Source: Rhizobium anhuiense
Lineage (GTDB): Bacteria; Pseudomonadota; Alphaproteobacteria; Rhizobiales; Rhizobiaceae
Direction: 5' to 3'
Assembly: GCF_003985145.1 (NCBI RefSeq)
Contig: NZ_ML133521.1
Coordinates: 1,054,001-1,118,000, forward strand
Length of the DNA: 64,000 nt
Under the pieces are notes generated by a model. It worked only from the letters and a program-made list of their open reading frames with translations, was not told where the DNA came from and did not search any database. A program made the position numbers and the translations under genes. Of this stretch, positions 18,430 to 26,925 are shown piece by piece; within the stretch, counting starts at the first letter, position 1; every line of letters begins with the position of its first letter.

Positions 18430-18466
18430 GGGCAACGGCCTGTCGGCTGTAATTGTCATAAAATCG

Positions 18467-18491
18467 AACCGGGCACCACCGGCGCCCGGTT
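18467..18491 (+). terminator. Hairpin after the sugar operon
   Basis: AACCGGGC (18467-18474) pairs perfectly with GCCCGGTT (18484-18491) over a 9-base loop, 38 bases after the ATPase stop. No T run follows, so termination efficiency is uncertain. Confidence 0.5.
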
Positions 18492-18584
18492 GCGCGACAA
18501 GCTCGACCCGACGATTGCCAACGAGGATCGCCGGTCGAGCTTCCATCGGTTTATAAGAAAACAGATCCCGCACAGTCATTGCTG

Positions 18585-18643
18585 TTGACAACAGCGAACA
18601 TTCGATATTGTCTTGTAAAGCGTTTTACTAAACCGCTTTACAA
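18585..18643 (+). promoter_or_regulatory. Promoter and operator of the second LacI operon
   Basis: TTGACA (18585-18590) and TATTGT (18606-18611, spacing 15) are a possible promoter. Downstream, TTGTAAAGCG (18613-18622) and CGCTTTACAA (18634-18643) form a perfect inverted repeat around 11 bases; within it GTAAAGCGTTTTAC and TAAACCGCTTTA each resemble LacI-family half-site pairs. The site ends 12 bases before the regulator gene at 18656, which suggests autorepression of the whole operon. Confidence 0.7.
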
Positions 18644-18655
18644 CAGGTCCAGTCA

Positions 18656-19678
18656 ATGGCCAAGGGAACGACCCCAAGCTTGAAGGATGTTGCGGCCGCC
18701 GCCGGCGTGTCGGTCACCACGGTGTCCCGTTTCGTCAACGGAAGCCTCGATCTTCCCTTTCAGACGAAGAAGCGCATCGAGGATGCGATCCAGACGCTGA
18801 ACTACCGGCCGAACCCGCATGCGCGCCGCTTAAGCAGGGGCCGCTCCGACACGATCGGCCTTGTCGTGCCCGATATCGCCAATCCCTTCTTCTCGACCCT
18901 TGTCGCCGCTGTAGAGCAGGCGGCCGATGAAAGGAAACTCGCCGTCTCGCTGCATGCCACCCTCAATCGGCCGGGGCGCGAAATCGAATATCTGCAGCTG
19001 ATCGAGCGCAATCACGTCGACGGCTTGATCTTCATCACCAACCATCCGGATGACGGTGCGCTGGCCGCCCTCATCAACGGCACCGGCAAGGTCATCATCG
19101 TCGACGAGGACATTCCCGATTCGAAGGCGCCGAAGCTGTTCTGCGACAACGAGCAGGGCGGTTATCTCGCCGGCCTGCATCTGGCCGAGCAGGGTCATCG
19201 CCATGTCCTCTTCATTGGCGGCGACGAGCGCATGATCAGCGCCCGCAGGCGTTATGGCGGCCTGCTGAAGGCGCTCAAGGAGCGGCATGGCGGCGAGGCC
19301 CGGGCCGACCGCTATGCCGGCGAATATACGATCGAATACGGCCGGGCGGCGGCGGTCGACTATCTCGCCGGAGACCGAAAAGCGACGGCGATCTTCGCCA
19401 GCTCCGACGAGATCGCCATCGGGCTGGTCGAGGTCTTCAGAAGCCAGGGCGTCTCGATCCCTGATGACATCTCGGTCATCGGCTTCGACGATGTCGGCCC
19501 GCTTCATCTCTTTGCGCCACCGCTGACGGCCATCCGCCAACCGGTGCGCCAGATCGGCCGGCGGTCGCTGGAGCTGCTTCTGGAAACCAATTGGCACGAG
19601 TGGAAACCATCCGCTTCGGAGGAACTGGTGCCTGTCGAAATCGTGGTGCGGAACTCCGTTGCGCCGCCTGCGAAATAA
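18656..19678 (+). CDS. LacI-family transcriptional regulator (operon leader)
   Basis: The 340-residue protein has an N-terminal helix-turn-helix (LKDVAAAAGVSVTTVSRFVN at residues 8-27), hinge region NYRPNPHARRLSRGRSDTIG, and a periplasmic-binding-like core (VVPDIANPFFSTLV, DDISVIGFDDVGPLHLF). Unlike the first LacI gene it reads in the same direction as, and is followed by, its probable target genes, with 38 bases to the binding-protein gene. The inverted repeat upstream suggests it represses itself and the operon until a sugar-like inducer binds. Confidence 0.94.
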   Translation: MAKGTTPSLKDVAAAAGVSVTTVSRFVNGSLDLPFQTKKRIEDAIQTLNYRPNPHARRLSRGRSDTIGLVVPDIANPFFSTLVAAVEQAADERKLAVSLHATLNRPGREIEYLQLIERNHVDGLIFITNHPDDGALAALINGTGKVIIVDEDIPDSKAPKLFCDNEQGGYLAGLHLAEQGHRHVLFIGGDERMISARRRYGGLLKALKERHGGEARADRYAGEYTIEYGRAAAVDYLAGDRKATAIFASSDEIAIGLVEVFRSQGVSIPDDISVIGFDDVGPLHLFAPPLTAIRQPVRQIGRRSLELLLETNWHEWKPSASEELVPVEIVVRNSVAPPAK

Positions 19679-19716
19679 CAATCAGCAACGTCAAAAAACC
19701 AAAAGAGGATGAGAAC

Positions 19717-20670
19717 ATGACATTGAATTTGACGAGACGAACGATGATCGCAGCCGCCGGCTTCACGGCATTGACCTTTATCGGCCTGTCCAGCGCCGCG
19801 GCACAGGAAAAGAAGACCATCGCATTGGTGCAGATCAACCAGCAGGCGCTTTTCTTCAATCAGATGAATGAGGGCGCCCAGAAGGCGGCCGACGCCGCCG
19901 GCGTCAAACTGGTGATCTTCAACGCCAATAACGAGACAACAGCGCAGAACAGCGCCATCGAAACCTACGTCCAGGAAAAGGTCTCCGGCCTTGCCGTCGT
20001 GGCGATCGACGTCAACGGCATCATGCCGGCGGTCAAGCAGGCCGCCGATGCCGGCATTCCGGTCGTCGCCATCGACGCGATCCTGCCTGATGGTCCGCAG
20101 AAGGCGCAGATCGGTGTGGACAATGCCGCAGCCGGCGCCGACATGGGCAAATACTTCCTCGACTACGTCAAGGCGAACATGGGCGGCAAGGCCAAGCTCG
20201 GCGTCGTCGGCGCGCTGAACTCGTTCATTCAGAACATCCGCCAGGAGGGCTTCGAGAAGACCCTGAAAGGCGTCGACGGCATCGAAATGGCCGGCGTCGT
20301 CGACGGCCAGAACATCCAGGACAACGCTCTTGCGGCGGCCGAAAACCTGATCACTGCCAATCCTGACCTGACCGCGATCTACGCCACTGGCGAACCGGCC
20401 CTGATGGGAGCGATCGCCGCCGTCCAGAGCCAGGGCAAGCAGGACAAGATCAAGGTATTCGGCTGGGATCTGACTGCCGAAGCCATTGCCGGCATCGATG
20501 CCGGCTTCGTCGTCGCGGTCGTCCAGCAGGATCCGGCCGCAATGGGCGGTGCCGCCGTCGACGCGCTCGTCAAGGCTTCGGCCGGCGAAGCCGTCACCAA
20601 GACGATCTCTGTGCCGATCACCATCGTGACCAAGGAGAATGTCGAGCCGTATCGGGCCGTCTTCAAATGA
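19717..20670 (+). CDS. Ribose/fructose-type ABC transporter substrate-binding protein
   Basis: The 317-residue protein has a signal sequence (MTLNLTRRTMIAAAGFTALT ending SSAAAQE, with a twin arginine at 7-8, so Tat export is possible). The mature protein is a Peripla_BP_4 fold: TIALVQINQQALFFNQMNEG, LVIFNANNETTAQNSAIE, GLAVVAIDVNG, DLTAIYATGEPALMGAI. GAGGATGAGAAC precedes the ATG. It is probably the periplasmic receptor for the ATPase and permease that follow. Organisation resembles rhizobial frcBCA, but the ligand is unknown. Confidence 0.93.
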   Translation: MTLNLTRRTMIAAAGFTALTFIGLSSAAAQEKKTIALVQINQQALFFNQMNEGAQKAADAAGVKLVIFNANNETTAQNSAIETYVQEKVSGLAVVAIDVNGIMPAVKQAADAGIPVVAIDAILPDGPQKAQIGVDNAAAGADMGKYFLDYVKANMGGKAKLGVVGALNSFIQNIRQEGFEKTLKGVDGIEMAGVVDGQNIQDNALAAAENLITANPDLTAIYATGEPALMGAIAAVQSQGKQDKIKVFGWDLTAEAIAGIDAGFVVAVVQQDPAAMGGAAVDALVKASAGEAVTKTISVPITIVTKENVEPYRAVFK

Positions 20671-21488
20671 TCGAAAGCGGACAGCGTGACATCGCTGCCG
20701 CCGGTTCCGGAGGGGTCGCATCCTCCGGAACCGGAACATCCGGCGGCCCCCGATCCGACCCGCGCATCTCGCTGCGCGGCATCCGCAAGTCCTTCGGCTC
20801 GCACCAGGCCCTGCGCGGCGTCGATCTCGATATCTTCCCCGGCGAATGCCTGGGGCTTGTCGGCGATAACGCCGCCGGCAAGTCGACGCTGACGAAAATC
20901 ATCTCGGGAACCTATATTCCCGATGCCGGCACCATCACCATGGAAGGCGAAGAGGTTCGCTTCTCCGGTCCCGCGGATGCGCGCGGCAGAAACATCGAAA
21001 TGGTGTTCCAGGATCTCAGCCTCTGCGACCATATCGATGTCGTCGGCAATCTCTTCCTCGGCCGCGAACTCAGCCGCGGGCCGTTTCTCGACACCAGGAC
21101 GATGCTGTCGGAAGCCCGTAAGATGCTGGATTCGCTTGAGATCCGTATCCCTAGACTGACCGGCAAGGTCGCCCAGCTCTCCGGCGGACAGCGTCAGGCG
21201 ATCGCCATCGCACGCGCCGCCTCCTTCAAGCCGAAGGTGCTGATCATGGACGAGCCGACGTCAGCGCTTGCCGTCGCCGAGGTCGAGGCGGTTCTGGCCC
21301 TGATCAACCGCGTCAAGGCGAACGGGGTCTCGGTGATCCTTATCACCCACCGGCTGCAGGACCTCTTCCGGGTCTGCGACCGCATTGCGGTGATGTACGA
21401 GGGCACGAAGGTGGCTGAACGGCAGATCGGCAGCACCAACCTTGAGGATCTCGTTCATTTGATCGTCGGTGAAGGAGCCAGGCAATGA
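20667..21488 (+). CDS. Single-domain sugar ABC transporter ATPase (FrcA-like)
   Basis: The 273-residue protein has only one nucleotide-binding domain, like rhizobial FrcA and unlike two-domain RbsA. Motifs are Walker A GDNAAGKST (66-74), signature LSGGQRQAIAIARA, Walker B VLIMDEPTSAL and switch His in LITHRL. A Gly/Ser-rich stretch fills residues 10-30 before the domain, and a later in-frame start is possible. It overlaps the binding-protein stop by four bases and the permease start by four. Confidence 0.93.
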   Translation: MIESGQRDIAAAGSGGVASSGTGTSGGPRSDPRISLRGIRKSFGSHQALRGVDLDIFPGECLGLVGDNAAGKSTLTKIISGTYIPDAGTITMEGEEVRFSGPADARGRNIEMVFQDLSLCDHIDVVGNLFLGRELSRGPFLDTRTMLSEARKMLDSLEIRIPRLTGKVAQLSGGQRQAIAIARAASFKPKVLIMDEPTSALAVAEVEAVLALINRVKANGVSVILITHRLQDLFRVCDRIAVMYEGTKVAERQIGSTNLEDLVHLIVGEGARQ

Positions 21489-22489
21489 CGGCTTATACGG
21501 AACGCGGCCATGGTTCGCGCGTCGCCGATTTCTTCGGCGAACATGCGCAGGTCCTGTCGATCGCCATCTTCTTCCTGGCCTGCATGATCTTCTTCTCGAT
21601 CGGCAGTGAAACCTTCTTCACGCTCGGCAACATCCTGAACATCGTCCGGCAGGCGGCACCCATCCTGATCGTCGCCATCGCCATGACCTTCGTCATCATC
21701 ACCGGCGGCATCGATCTTTCGGTCGGCTCGCAGGTCGCCCTCGTCAATGCGGTCGCAGCGATCGTCATGGCGATGGGGATACCCTGGCCATCCGTCGTCA
21801 TCGGCATGCTCGTGCTGGGCGCCTTCATGGGATTGGTCCAGGGCTGGTTCACCGCCTATCAGGGCATTCCAGCCTTCATCGTGACGCTCGCTGGCCTCTC
21901 GATCCTGCGCGGCCTGGCGCTCTATCTGACCCAGGGCTATTCTATCCCGATCAAGGACGCGCCGGGCTTCTTCGCGCTCGGCCGGGGCGAAATCCTCAGC
22001 TTCCCGATCCCGGCCATCATCGCCGTCATCATCGCCATTCTCGGCTATGTCGTCATCACCGCGACCAAATACGGCCGGCAGGTCGTGGCGGTCGGTTCCA
22101 ACATGGAGGCGGCGCGGCGTGTCGGCATGCCCGCCAAATGGATCATCGCCTCGGTCTATATCATCTCCGGCGTCGCCTGCGCGGTCGCCGGCCTGCTGAT
22201 TGCCGCCCGGCTCGGTTCCGGATCGTCCAATGCCGCTGTCGGTTTCGAGCTGCAGGTGATCGCTGCCGTGGTGCTCGGCGGAACGTCACTGATGGGCGGA
22301 CGCGGCACCATCCTCGGCACCGTACTCGGCACGCTGACCATCGCGGTCATCGGCAACGGCCTGATCCTGATGCACATATCGCCGTTCTTCACCCAGATCG
22401 TTACCGGTGCCATCATCCTCGTCGCCATCTGGCTGAACACGCGCATCTTCACGGCCAATTTCCATTTCGGAATGCGCAGGAAAGGATGA
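21485..22489 (+). CDS. Sugar ABC transporter permease (RbsC/FrcC-like)
   Basis: The 334-residue membrane protein has about ten hydrophobic segments. It has the family signature GGIDLSVGSQVALVNA near residue 77 and the C-terminal block SLMGGRGTILGTVLGT. Translational overlap with the ATPase gene implies coupled synthesis. It forms the channel of the importer feeding the catabolic genes downstream. Confidence 0.95.
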   Translation: MTAYTERGHGSRVADFFGEHAQVLSIAIFFLACMIFFSIGSETFFTLGNILNIVRQAAPILIVAIAMTFVIITGGIDLSVGSQVALVNAVAAIVMAMGIPWPSVVIGMLVLGAFMGLVQGWFTAYQGIPAFIVTLAGLSILRGLALYLTQGYSIPIKDAPGFFALGRGEILSFPIPAIIAVIIAILGYVVITATKYGRQVVAVGSNMEAARRVGMPAKWIIASVYIISGVACAVAGLLIAARLGSGSSNAAVGFELQVIAAVVLGGTSLMGGRGTILGTVLGTLTIAVIGNGLILMHISPFFTQIVTGAIILVAIWLNTRIFTANFHFGMRRKG

Positions 22490-22493
22490 GGCG

Positions 22494-23573
22494 ATGAGCG
22501 AGCAGACAGCTGAGAGCCTCTCCGAAGCGCATATCCGATCCGGCAAGGTGATGACCGTCACCGGCCCCGTTTCGGCCGATGCGCTCGGCGTGACACTGAT
22601 GCACGAGCATATCCTCAACGACTGCCGCTGCTGGTGGCATGCGCCGAAGACCCCGGAGCGGCAATATCTCGCCGAAAGCTTCGTCTGCATGGAGATCCTC
22701 GGCGAACTCCGGCAGGATCCCTTCGTCAACAAGCACAATATCACGCTCGACGACGAACATCTGGCGATCTCCGAACTCCAGGATTTCGCAACAGCCGGCG
22801 GTCGCACGGTGGTGGAGCCGACCTGCAAGGGCATCGGCCGCAATCCGCTGGCGCTGCGGCGCATCTCGAAAGCATCCGGTCTGAACATCGTGATGGGGGC
22901 GGGTTATTACCTCGGTTCCTCGCATCCGGAAGGCGTCGCGGCAATGGGGGTTGATGACATCGCGCGGGAAATTGTTCGCGAGGCACGGGAAGGCGTCGAC
23001 GGCACCGACGTCAGGATCGGCTTGATCGGTGAGATCGGCGTCTCCTCGGATTTCACCGCCGAGGAAGAGAAATCGTTGCGTGGTGCGGCGCGGGCGCAGG
23101 TGCTGACCGGACTTCCCCTGATGGTGCATCTGCCGGGTTGGTTCCGTCTCGGCCATCGCGTGCTCGACGTGGTCGCCGAAGAAGGGGCGAATCTCCGCCA
23201 CACCGTGCTTTGCCACATGAACCCGTCGCATGACGACATTGCCTATCAGAGCGAGCTGGCGGAGCGCGGCGCCTTCATCGAATACGACATGATCGGCATG
23301 GATTTCTTCTATGCCGACCAGCAGGTGCAATGCCCGAGCGACGAGCAGGCGGCGCGCGCGATCGTGCGTCTCATCGAGGCTGGTTATCTCGACCGGATTC
23401 TGCTGTCGCACGACGTCTTTCTGAAGATGATGCTGACGCATTACGGCGGCAACGGCTACGCCTACATCCTTCGCCACTTCCTTCCCCGTCTTCAGCGCCA
23501 CGGCATCGACAGGACGGTTCTCGACGAGATGATGCGCAGCAATCCGCGCCGCGTCTTTTGTGCCGGAGCCTAG
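22494..23573 (+). CDS. Phosphotriesterase-family metal-dependent hydrolase
   Basis: The 359-residue TIM-barrel protein has all metal ligands of the phosphotriesterase/lactonase family: HxH in LMHEHIL (about 38-40), Glu in GLIGEIG replacing the carboxylated Lys of true phosphotriesterases, His in LMVHLPG, His in VLCHMNPS and Asp in LLSHDVFL. The Glu bridge is common among lactonase-like members. It follows the permease by four bases, so a likely role is opening a lactone or cleaving a phosphoester made from the imported compound. Activity on organophosphates should not be assumed. Confidence 0.9.
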   Translation: MSEQTAESLSEAHIRSGKVMTVTGPVSADALGVTLMHEHILNDCRCWWHAPKTPERQYLAESFVCMEILGELRQDPFVNKHNITLDDEHLAISELQDFATAGGRTVVEPTCKGIGRNPLALRRISKASGLNIVMGAGYYLGSSHPEGVAAMGVDDIAREIVREAREGVDGTDVRIGLIGEIGVSSDFTAEEEKSLRGAARAQVLTGLPLMVHLPGWFRLGHRVLDVVAEEGANLRHTVLCHMNPSHDDIAYQSELAERGAFIEYDMIGMDFFYADQQVQCPSDEQAARAIVRLIEAGYLDRILLSHDVFLKMMLTHYGGNGYAYILRHFLPRLQRHGIDRTVLDEMMRSNPRRVFCAGA

Positions 23574-23609
23574 CTCCACCAATTCAATCGATCACAGGTA
23601 CGGCAGACC

Positions 23610-24383
23610 ATGACAAAAAAAATCCTCCTTGTCGGCGAGAGCTGGGTCAGCTCCGCCACGCACTACAAAGGCTTCGATCAGTTCGGCAGCGTCACCTTCC
23701 ATCTGGGCGCCGAACCGCTGGTCAAGGCACTCGCCGGCAGCGCCTTCGAGCTCACCTATATGCCGGCGCACGAGGCGGTGGAGAAATTCCCTTTCGAGAT
23801 GACCGGGCTCGACGCCTATGACGCCATCATCCTCTCCGATATCGGCGCCAATTCGCTGCTGCTGCCGCCGGACGTGTGGCTGCACTCACGCACCGTGCCG
23901 AACCGGCTGAAACTTCTGAAGGCCTGGGTGGAGAAGGGCGGCGGCCTGCTGATGGTCGGCGGCTATTTCTCCTTCCAGGGCATCGACGGCAAGGCACGCT
24001 GGCGGCGTACCCCGGTCGAAGACACGCTGCCCGTCACTTGCCTGCCTTACGACGACCGCGTCGAAATCCCCGAGGGAACCGTCGCCGAAGTGGTGAAGCC
24101 TGAGCATCCGACGATGCGGGGTCTCGAAGGCGCCTGGCCGGTGCTTCTCGGCGTCAACGAGGTCGAAGTGCGCGACCGGGCCGATGTCGAGATCGTTGCA
24201 CGCCTGCCTGACGATCAGGGCGGCCATCCGCTGCTCGTCCTCGGCACGCATGGCACCGGCCGGACGGCGGCCTGGACCTCGGATATCGGCCCGCACTGGC
24301 TGTCGCCTGCTTTCTGCGAATGGGAAGGTTATGGCCGGCTCTGGAAAAACATCCTCGGCTGGCTCACCGAAAAGCAGGCGTGA
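23610..24383 (+). CDS. Putative glutamine amidotransferase-like protein (class I GATase fold, PF07090-like)
   Basis: The 257-residue protein begins MTKKILLVGESWVSSATHYKGF and resembles the cytoplasmic GATase-like/ThuA-related family. Its nucleophile-elbow region reads LLMVGGYFSFQGIDG, with no Cys where a class I amidotransferase has one, so it is unlikely to hydrolyse glutamine. The C-terminus (WTSDIGPHWLSPAFCEWEGYG) is well conserved in homologues as I recall. It is co-directional with its neighbours and separated by 36 bases. Relatives occur in sugar-catabolic operons but the function is unknown. Confidence 0.8.
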   Translation: MTKKILLVGESWVSSATHYKGFDQFGSVTFHLGAEPLVKALAGSAFELTYMPAHEAVEKFPFEMTGLDAYDAIILSDIGANSLLLPPDVWLHSRTVPNRLKLLKAWVEKGGGLLMVGGYFSFQGIDGKARWRRTPVEDTLPVTCLPYDDRVEIPEGTVAEVVKPEHPTMRGLEGAWPVLLGVNEVEVRDRADVEIVARLPDDQGGHPLLVLGTHGTGRTAAWTSDIGPHWLSPAFCEWEGYGRLWKNILGWLTEKQA

Positions 24384-24418
24384 TGCCTGCACGCGGCGGG
24401 AATTGGAAAGGGAATGAC

Positions 24419-25261
24419 ATGCAGGAAATTTCAGACAGGCCGTCCAACGTCATCCGGGACATCTTCGGCAGGGACAAGGTTCTGATCGGCATGATCCATT
24501 GCCCGGCCTTTCCGGGCGCCCCCCGCTACAGGGGTGCGGCAATGGACGCGATCTACGACGCGTGCATGCGCGACGCCGAAGCCTGCATGGAAGGCGGCCT
24601 GCATGGGCTGATCATCGAAAATCATGGCGACGTGCCGTTCTCGAAGCCCGAAGATATAGGCCCTGAGACGACGGGTTTCATGTCCGTCGTCACCGACCGG
24701 ATCGCGCGCGCGGCCGGCATCCCGCTTGGTATCAACGTGCTGGCCAACGCGCCGATCCCGGCTTTCGCCATCGCCATGGCCGGCGGGGCCAAATTCATCC
24801 GCGTCAATCAATGGGCCAATGCCTATGTCGCCAATGAAGGTTTCATGGAGGGCAGGGCGGCCGAAGCCATGCGCTACCGCTCGCTGCTCAGGGCCGAGCA
24901 TATCAAGGTCTTTGCCGACAGCCACGTCAAACACGGCAGCCACGCCATCGTCGCCGACCGCTCGATCCAGGAGCTGACGCGCGACCTCGCCTTCTTCGAT
25001 GCCGATGGCGTCATCGCCACCGGCCAGCGAACCGGCCATTCGGCGACGATGGAGGAGATCGAGGAGATCGGCGCCGCCACGCATCTGCCGCTGCTCGTCG
25101 GCTCCGGCGTCAACAAGGACAATATCGTCGATATTCTGAGCCGCACCAATGGCGTCATCGTCGCCTCCTCGCTGAAGCACGGCGGCGTCTGGTGGAACCC
25201 TGTCGATATCGAACGCGTGCGGGCCTTCCGGGCAGCAGCCGAGCCAGGACTGGAGGGCTGA
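24419..25261 (+). CDS. BtpA/SgcQ-family TIM-barrel protein
   Basis: The 280-residue protein belongs to the BtpA family, named for a cyanobacterial photosystem I biogenesis factor; non-photosynthetic members such as SgcQ lie in sugar operons. Blocks include LIGMIHCPAFPGAPRY, GLIIENHGDVPFSKPEDIG, FIRVNQWANAYV, VFADSHVKHGSH and PLLVGSGVNKDNI. AAAGGGAATGAC precedes the start at 24419; upstream frame extension overlaps the previous gene and is rejected. Its role here must be metabolic since this organism is not expected to have photosystem I. The reaction is unknown. Confidence 0.88.
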   Translation: MQEISDRPSNVIRDIFGRDKVLIGMIHCPAFPGAPRYRGAAMDAIYDACMRDAEACMEGGLHGLIIENHGDVPFSKPEDIGPETTGFMSVVTDRIARAAGIPLGINVLANAPIPAFAIAMAGGAKFIRVNQWANAYVANEGFMEGRAAEAMRYRSLLRAEHIKVFADSHVKHGSHAIVADRSIQELTRDLAFFDADGVIATGQRTGHSATMEEIEEIGAATHLPLLVGSGVNKDNIVDILSRTNGVIVASSLKHGGVWWNPVDIERVRAFRAAAEPGLEG

Positions 25262-25263
25262 GC

Positions 25264-25911
25264 ATGGCGGCAGAGAGCCTTTCAGCCCGCATCCTGCGCG
25301 AGAACGATGCCGTCTTCCGCGCGATGCTGAGCCACCGCTTCGTTGAGGACGTCAAAAGCGGCACGTTGAGCAGGGAGGCTTTCGAACGGTACCTCGTCTA
25401 TGAAGGCGCTTTCGTCGACAGCGCCATCTCGATCTTTGCCTATGCGGCGGCGACCGCCAGGACGATGGCGCAGAAGCGCTGGCTGATCGCGGTTCTCGAT
25501 GCGCTTGCCAACGAGCAGATCAGCTATTTCGAACGCACCTTCGCCAGCCGCGGCATCGATCCCTCGTCCTTCGACACCGGCATCGCCGAGGTCGAGGCCT
25601 TTCGCGCCGGCATGTTGGAGATCGCCCGCCGAGGCGGCTTCCTCGACACCGTCGCGGCGATGTTTGCAGCCGAGTGGATGTACTGGACCTGGTCGAAGGA
25701 AGCCGCCAATTGCCCGATCGGCGATCCGCTGCTGAAGGAATGGGTCGACCTGCATGTCGATCCGAATTTCGCCGCCCAGGCGCAATGGCTGAAGAATGAA
25801 CTCGACATGGCAGGAGAAACGCTGGAAGAGGATGAAAAAGCGCGGCTCAGCGCGATCTTCGGCCGGGCGATGCAGCTCGAGATCGATTTTCACGATGCGC
25901 CTTACCTTTAG
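25264..25911 (+). CDS. TenA-family protein lacking the catalytic cysteine
   Basis: The 215-residue all-helical protein matches TenA/thiaminase II (PF03070). The C-terminal glutamate is kept in MQLEIDFHDAPY, but the segment that normally carries the active-site Cys reads FAAEWMYWTW, without Cys, so it belongs to the Glu-type (TenA_E-like) variants. Classical TenA hydrolyses aminopyrimidines in thiamine salvage. Here the gene starts two bases after the BtpA-family gene in an operon with no thiamine genes and no thiamine riboswitch, so a different substrate is likely. Confidence 0.85.
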   Translation: MAAESLSARILRENDAVFRAMLSHRFVEDVKSGTLSREAFERYLVYEGAFVDSAISIFAYAAATARTMAQKRWLIAVLDALANEQISYFERTFASRGIDPSSFDTGIAEVEAFRAGMLEIARRGGFLDTVAAMFAAEWMYWTWSKEAANCPIGDPLLKEWVDLHVDPNFAAQAQWLKNELDMAGETLEEDEKARLSAIFGRAMQLEIDFHDAPYL

Positions 25912-25934
25912 CTTCACCTTGCGAAAGCAGATGC

Positions 25935-26828
25935 ATGCGCGCCTACATAGTCGGTAACGTCGCCATCGACGAAACCATCGCCGTTTCCGAACTTCCCGTC
26001 ATCGGTGCCTCCATCCTTGGCAATGCCGGTGGCAGCGATCTTGGCGGCAAAGGCACGAACCAGGCTGTTGTCATGGCCCGCTGCGGCGTTCCGACAACGC
26101 TGGTGGCGCCTATTGGCAGGGATGCGCGGGCCGATACGATCCGCCATTATCTCGCCGACGAGCCGCTTCGGAGTGAACTGATCGAAATGGACGGTGTATC
26201 GAGTGATGTCTCGATCATCTTCCGGCTGCCCGGCGGCGAAAATGCCATCGTCACGACGACGGAATCGGCGCAGAGCCTGTCCCTCTCCCATGTCAGACGG
26301 ATCCTGTCGACGGCCCGTCCCGGCGATCTGATGATGCTGCAGGGCAATCTGTCCGACCAGTCGACCCGCGACATCCTCGAACATACAAGAGCGATCGGCA
26401 TGGTCACCGCCTTCAATCCCTCGCCGGTGCGTTCCTATTTCTCCGATCTCTGGCACCTCATCGACATCGCCTTCCTCAACAAGGGTGAGGCACAGGCTTT
26501 GACGGGAACGACAGGTGGAGATGCTGCCCAATATCTGCTCGGCCGGGGTCTGCGTGAAATCGTCCTGACGCTGGGCGGAGACGGCGCGACGCTCGTGAAC
26601 CGGAACGGCAGCATCGACGTGCCGGCCCGCGCCTGCGATGTTGTGGATACGACGGGTGCGGGCGATACCTTAATGGCCGCAGCCCTGGCATCCTGCGCGT
26701 TGCGCGATCAGCGGCTGGACAGGCTGGCCATCGAGCACGCGGCCGCAGCCGCGGCCATCACCGTCTCAAGGCATGGAACAAGAAAGGCGTTTCCGACCAT
26801 TCCCGAGCTTGAAGCGATCCTGAGATAA
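25935..26828 (+). CDS. PfkB-family sugar kinase (ribokinase-like)
   Basis: The 297-residue protein has both PfkB signatures: GGKGTNQAVVMARCG at about 38-52 and DTTGAGDTLMAAALA at about 236-250, whose Asp is the catalytic base. It should phosphorylate a sugar or nucleoside with ATP in the cytoplasm. It is 23 bases after the TenA-like gene. With the ABC importer upstream, it may phosphorylate the imported compound or a product of the preceding enzymes; the exact substrate is unknown. Confidence 0.93.
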   Translation: MRAYIVGNVAIDETIAVSELPVIGASILGNAGGSDLGGKGTNQAVVMARCGVPTTLVAPIGRDARADTIRHYLADEPLRSELIEMDGVSSDVSIIFRLPGGENAIVTTTESAQSLSLSHVRRILSTARPGDLMMLQGNLSDQSTRDILEHTRAIGMVTAFNPSPVRSYFSDLWHLIDIAFLNKGEAQALTGTTGGDAAQYLLGRGLREIVLTLGGDGATLVNRNGSIDVPARACDVVDTTGAGDTLMAAALASCALRDQRLDRLAIEHAAAAAAITVSRHGTRKAFPTIPELEAILR

Positions 26829-26925
26829 CCGCCCCGCTATGGCGGGCAGCTTCATAAAACTATCATCAGCCTCTGCGAAGGGATGGGCTTCTCGCGATTC
26901 CCTCCGTTACATCCGGACATTACCC

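Noticed and set aside
25160..25263. Thiamine riboswitch before the TenA-like gene
   Set aside because: The gene starts two bases after its neighbour's stop and the sequence upstream is coding; no riboswitch core is visible.
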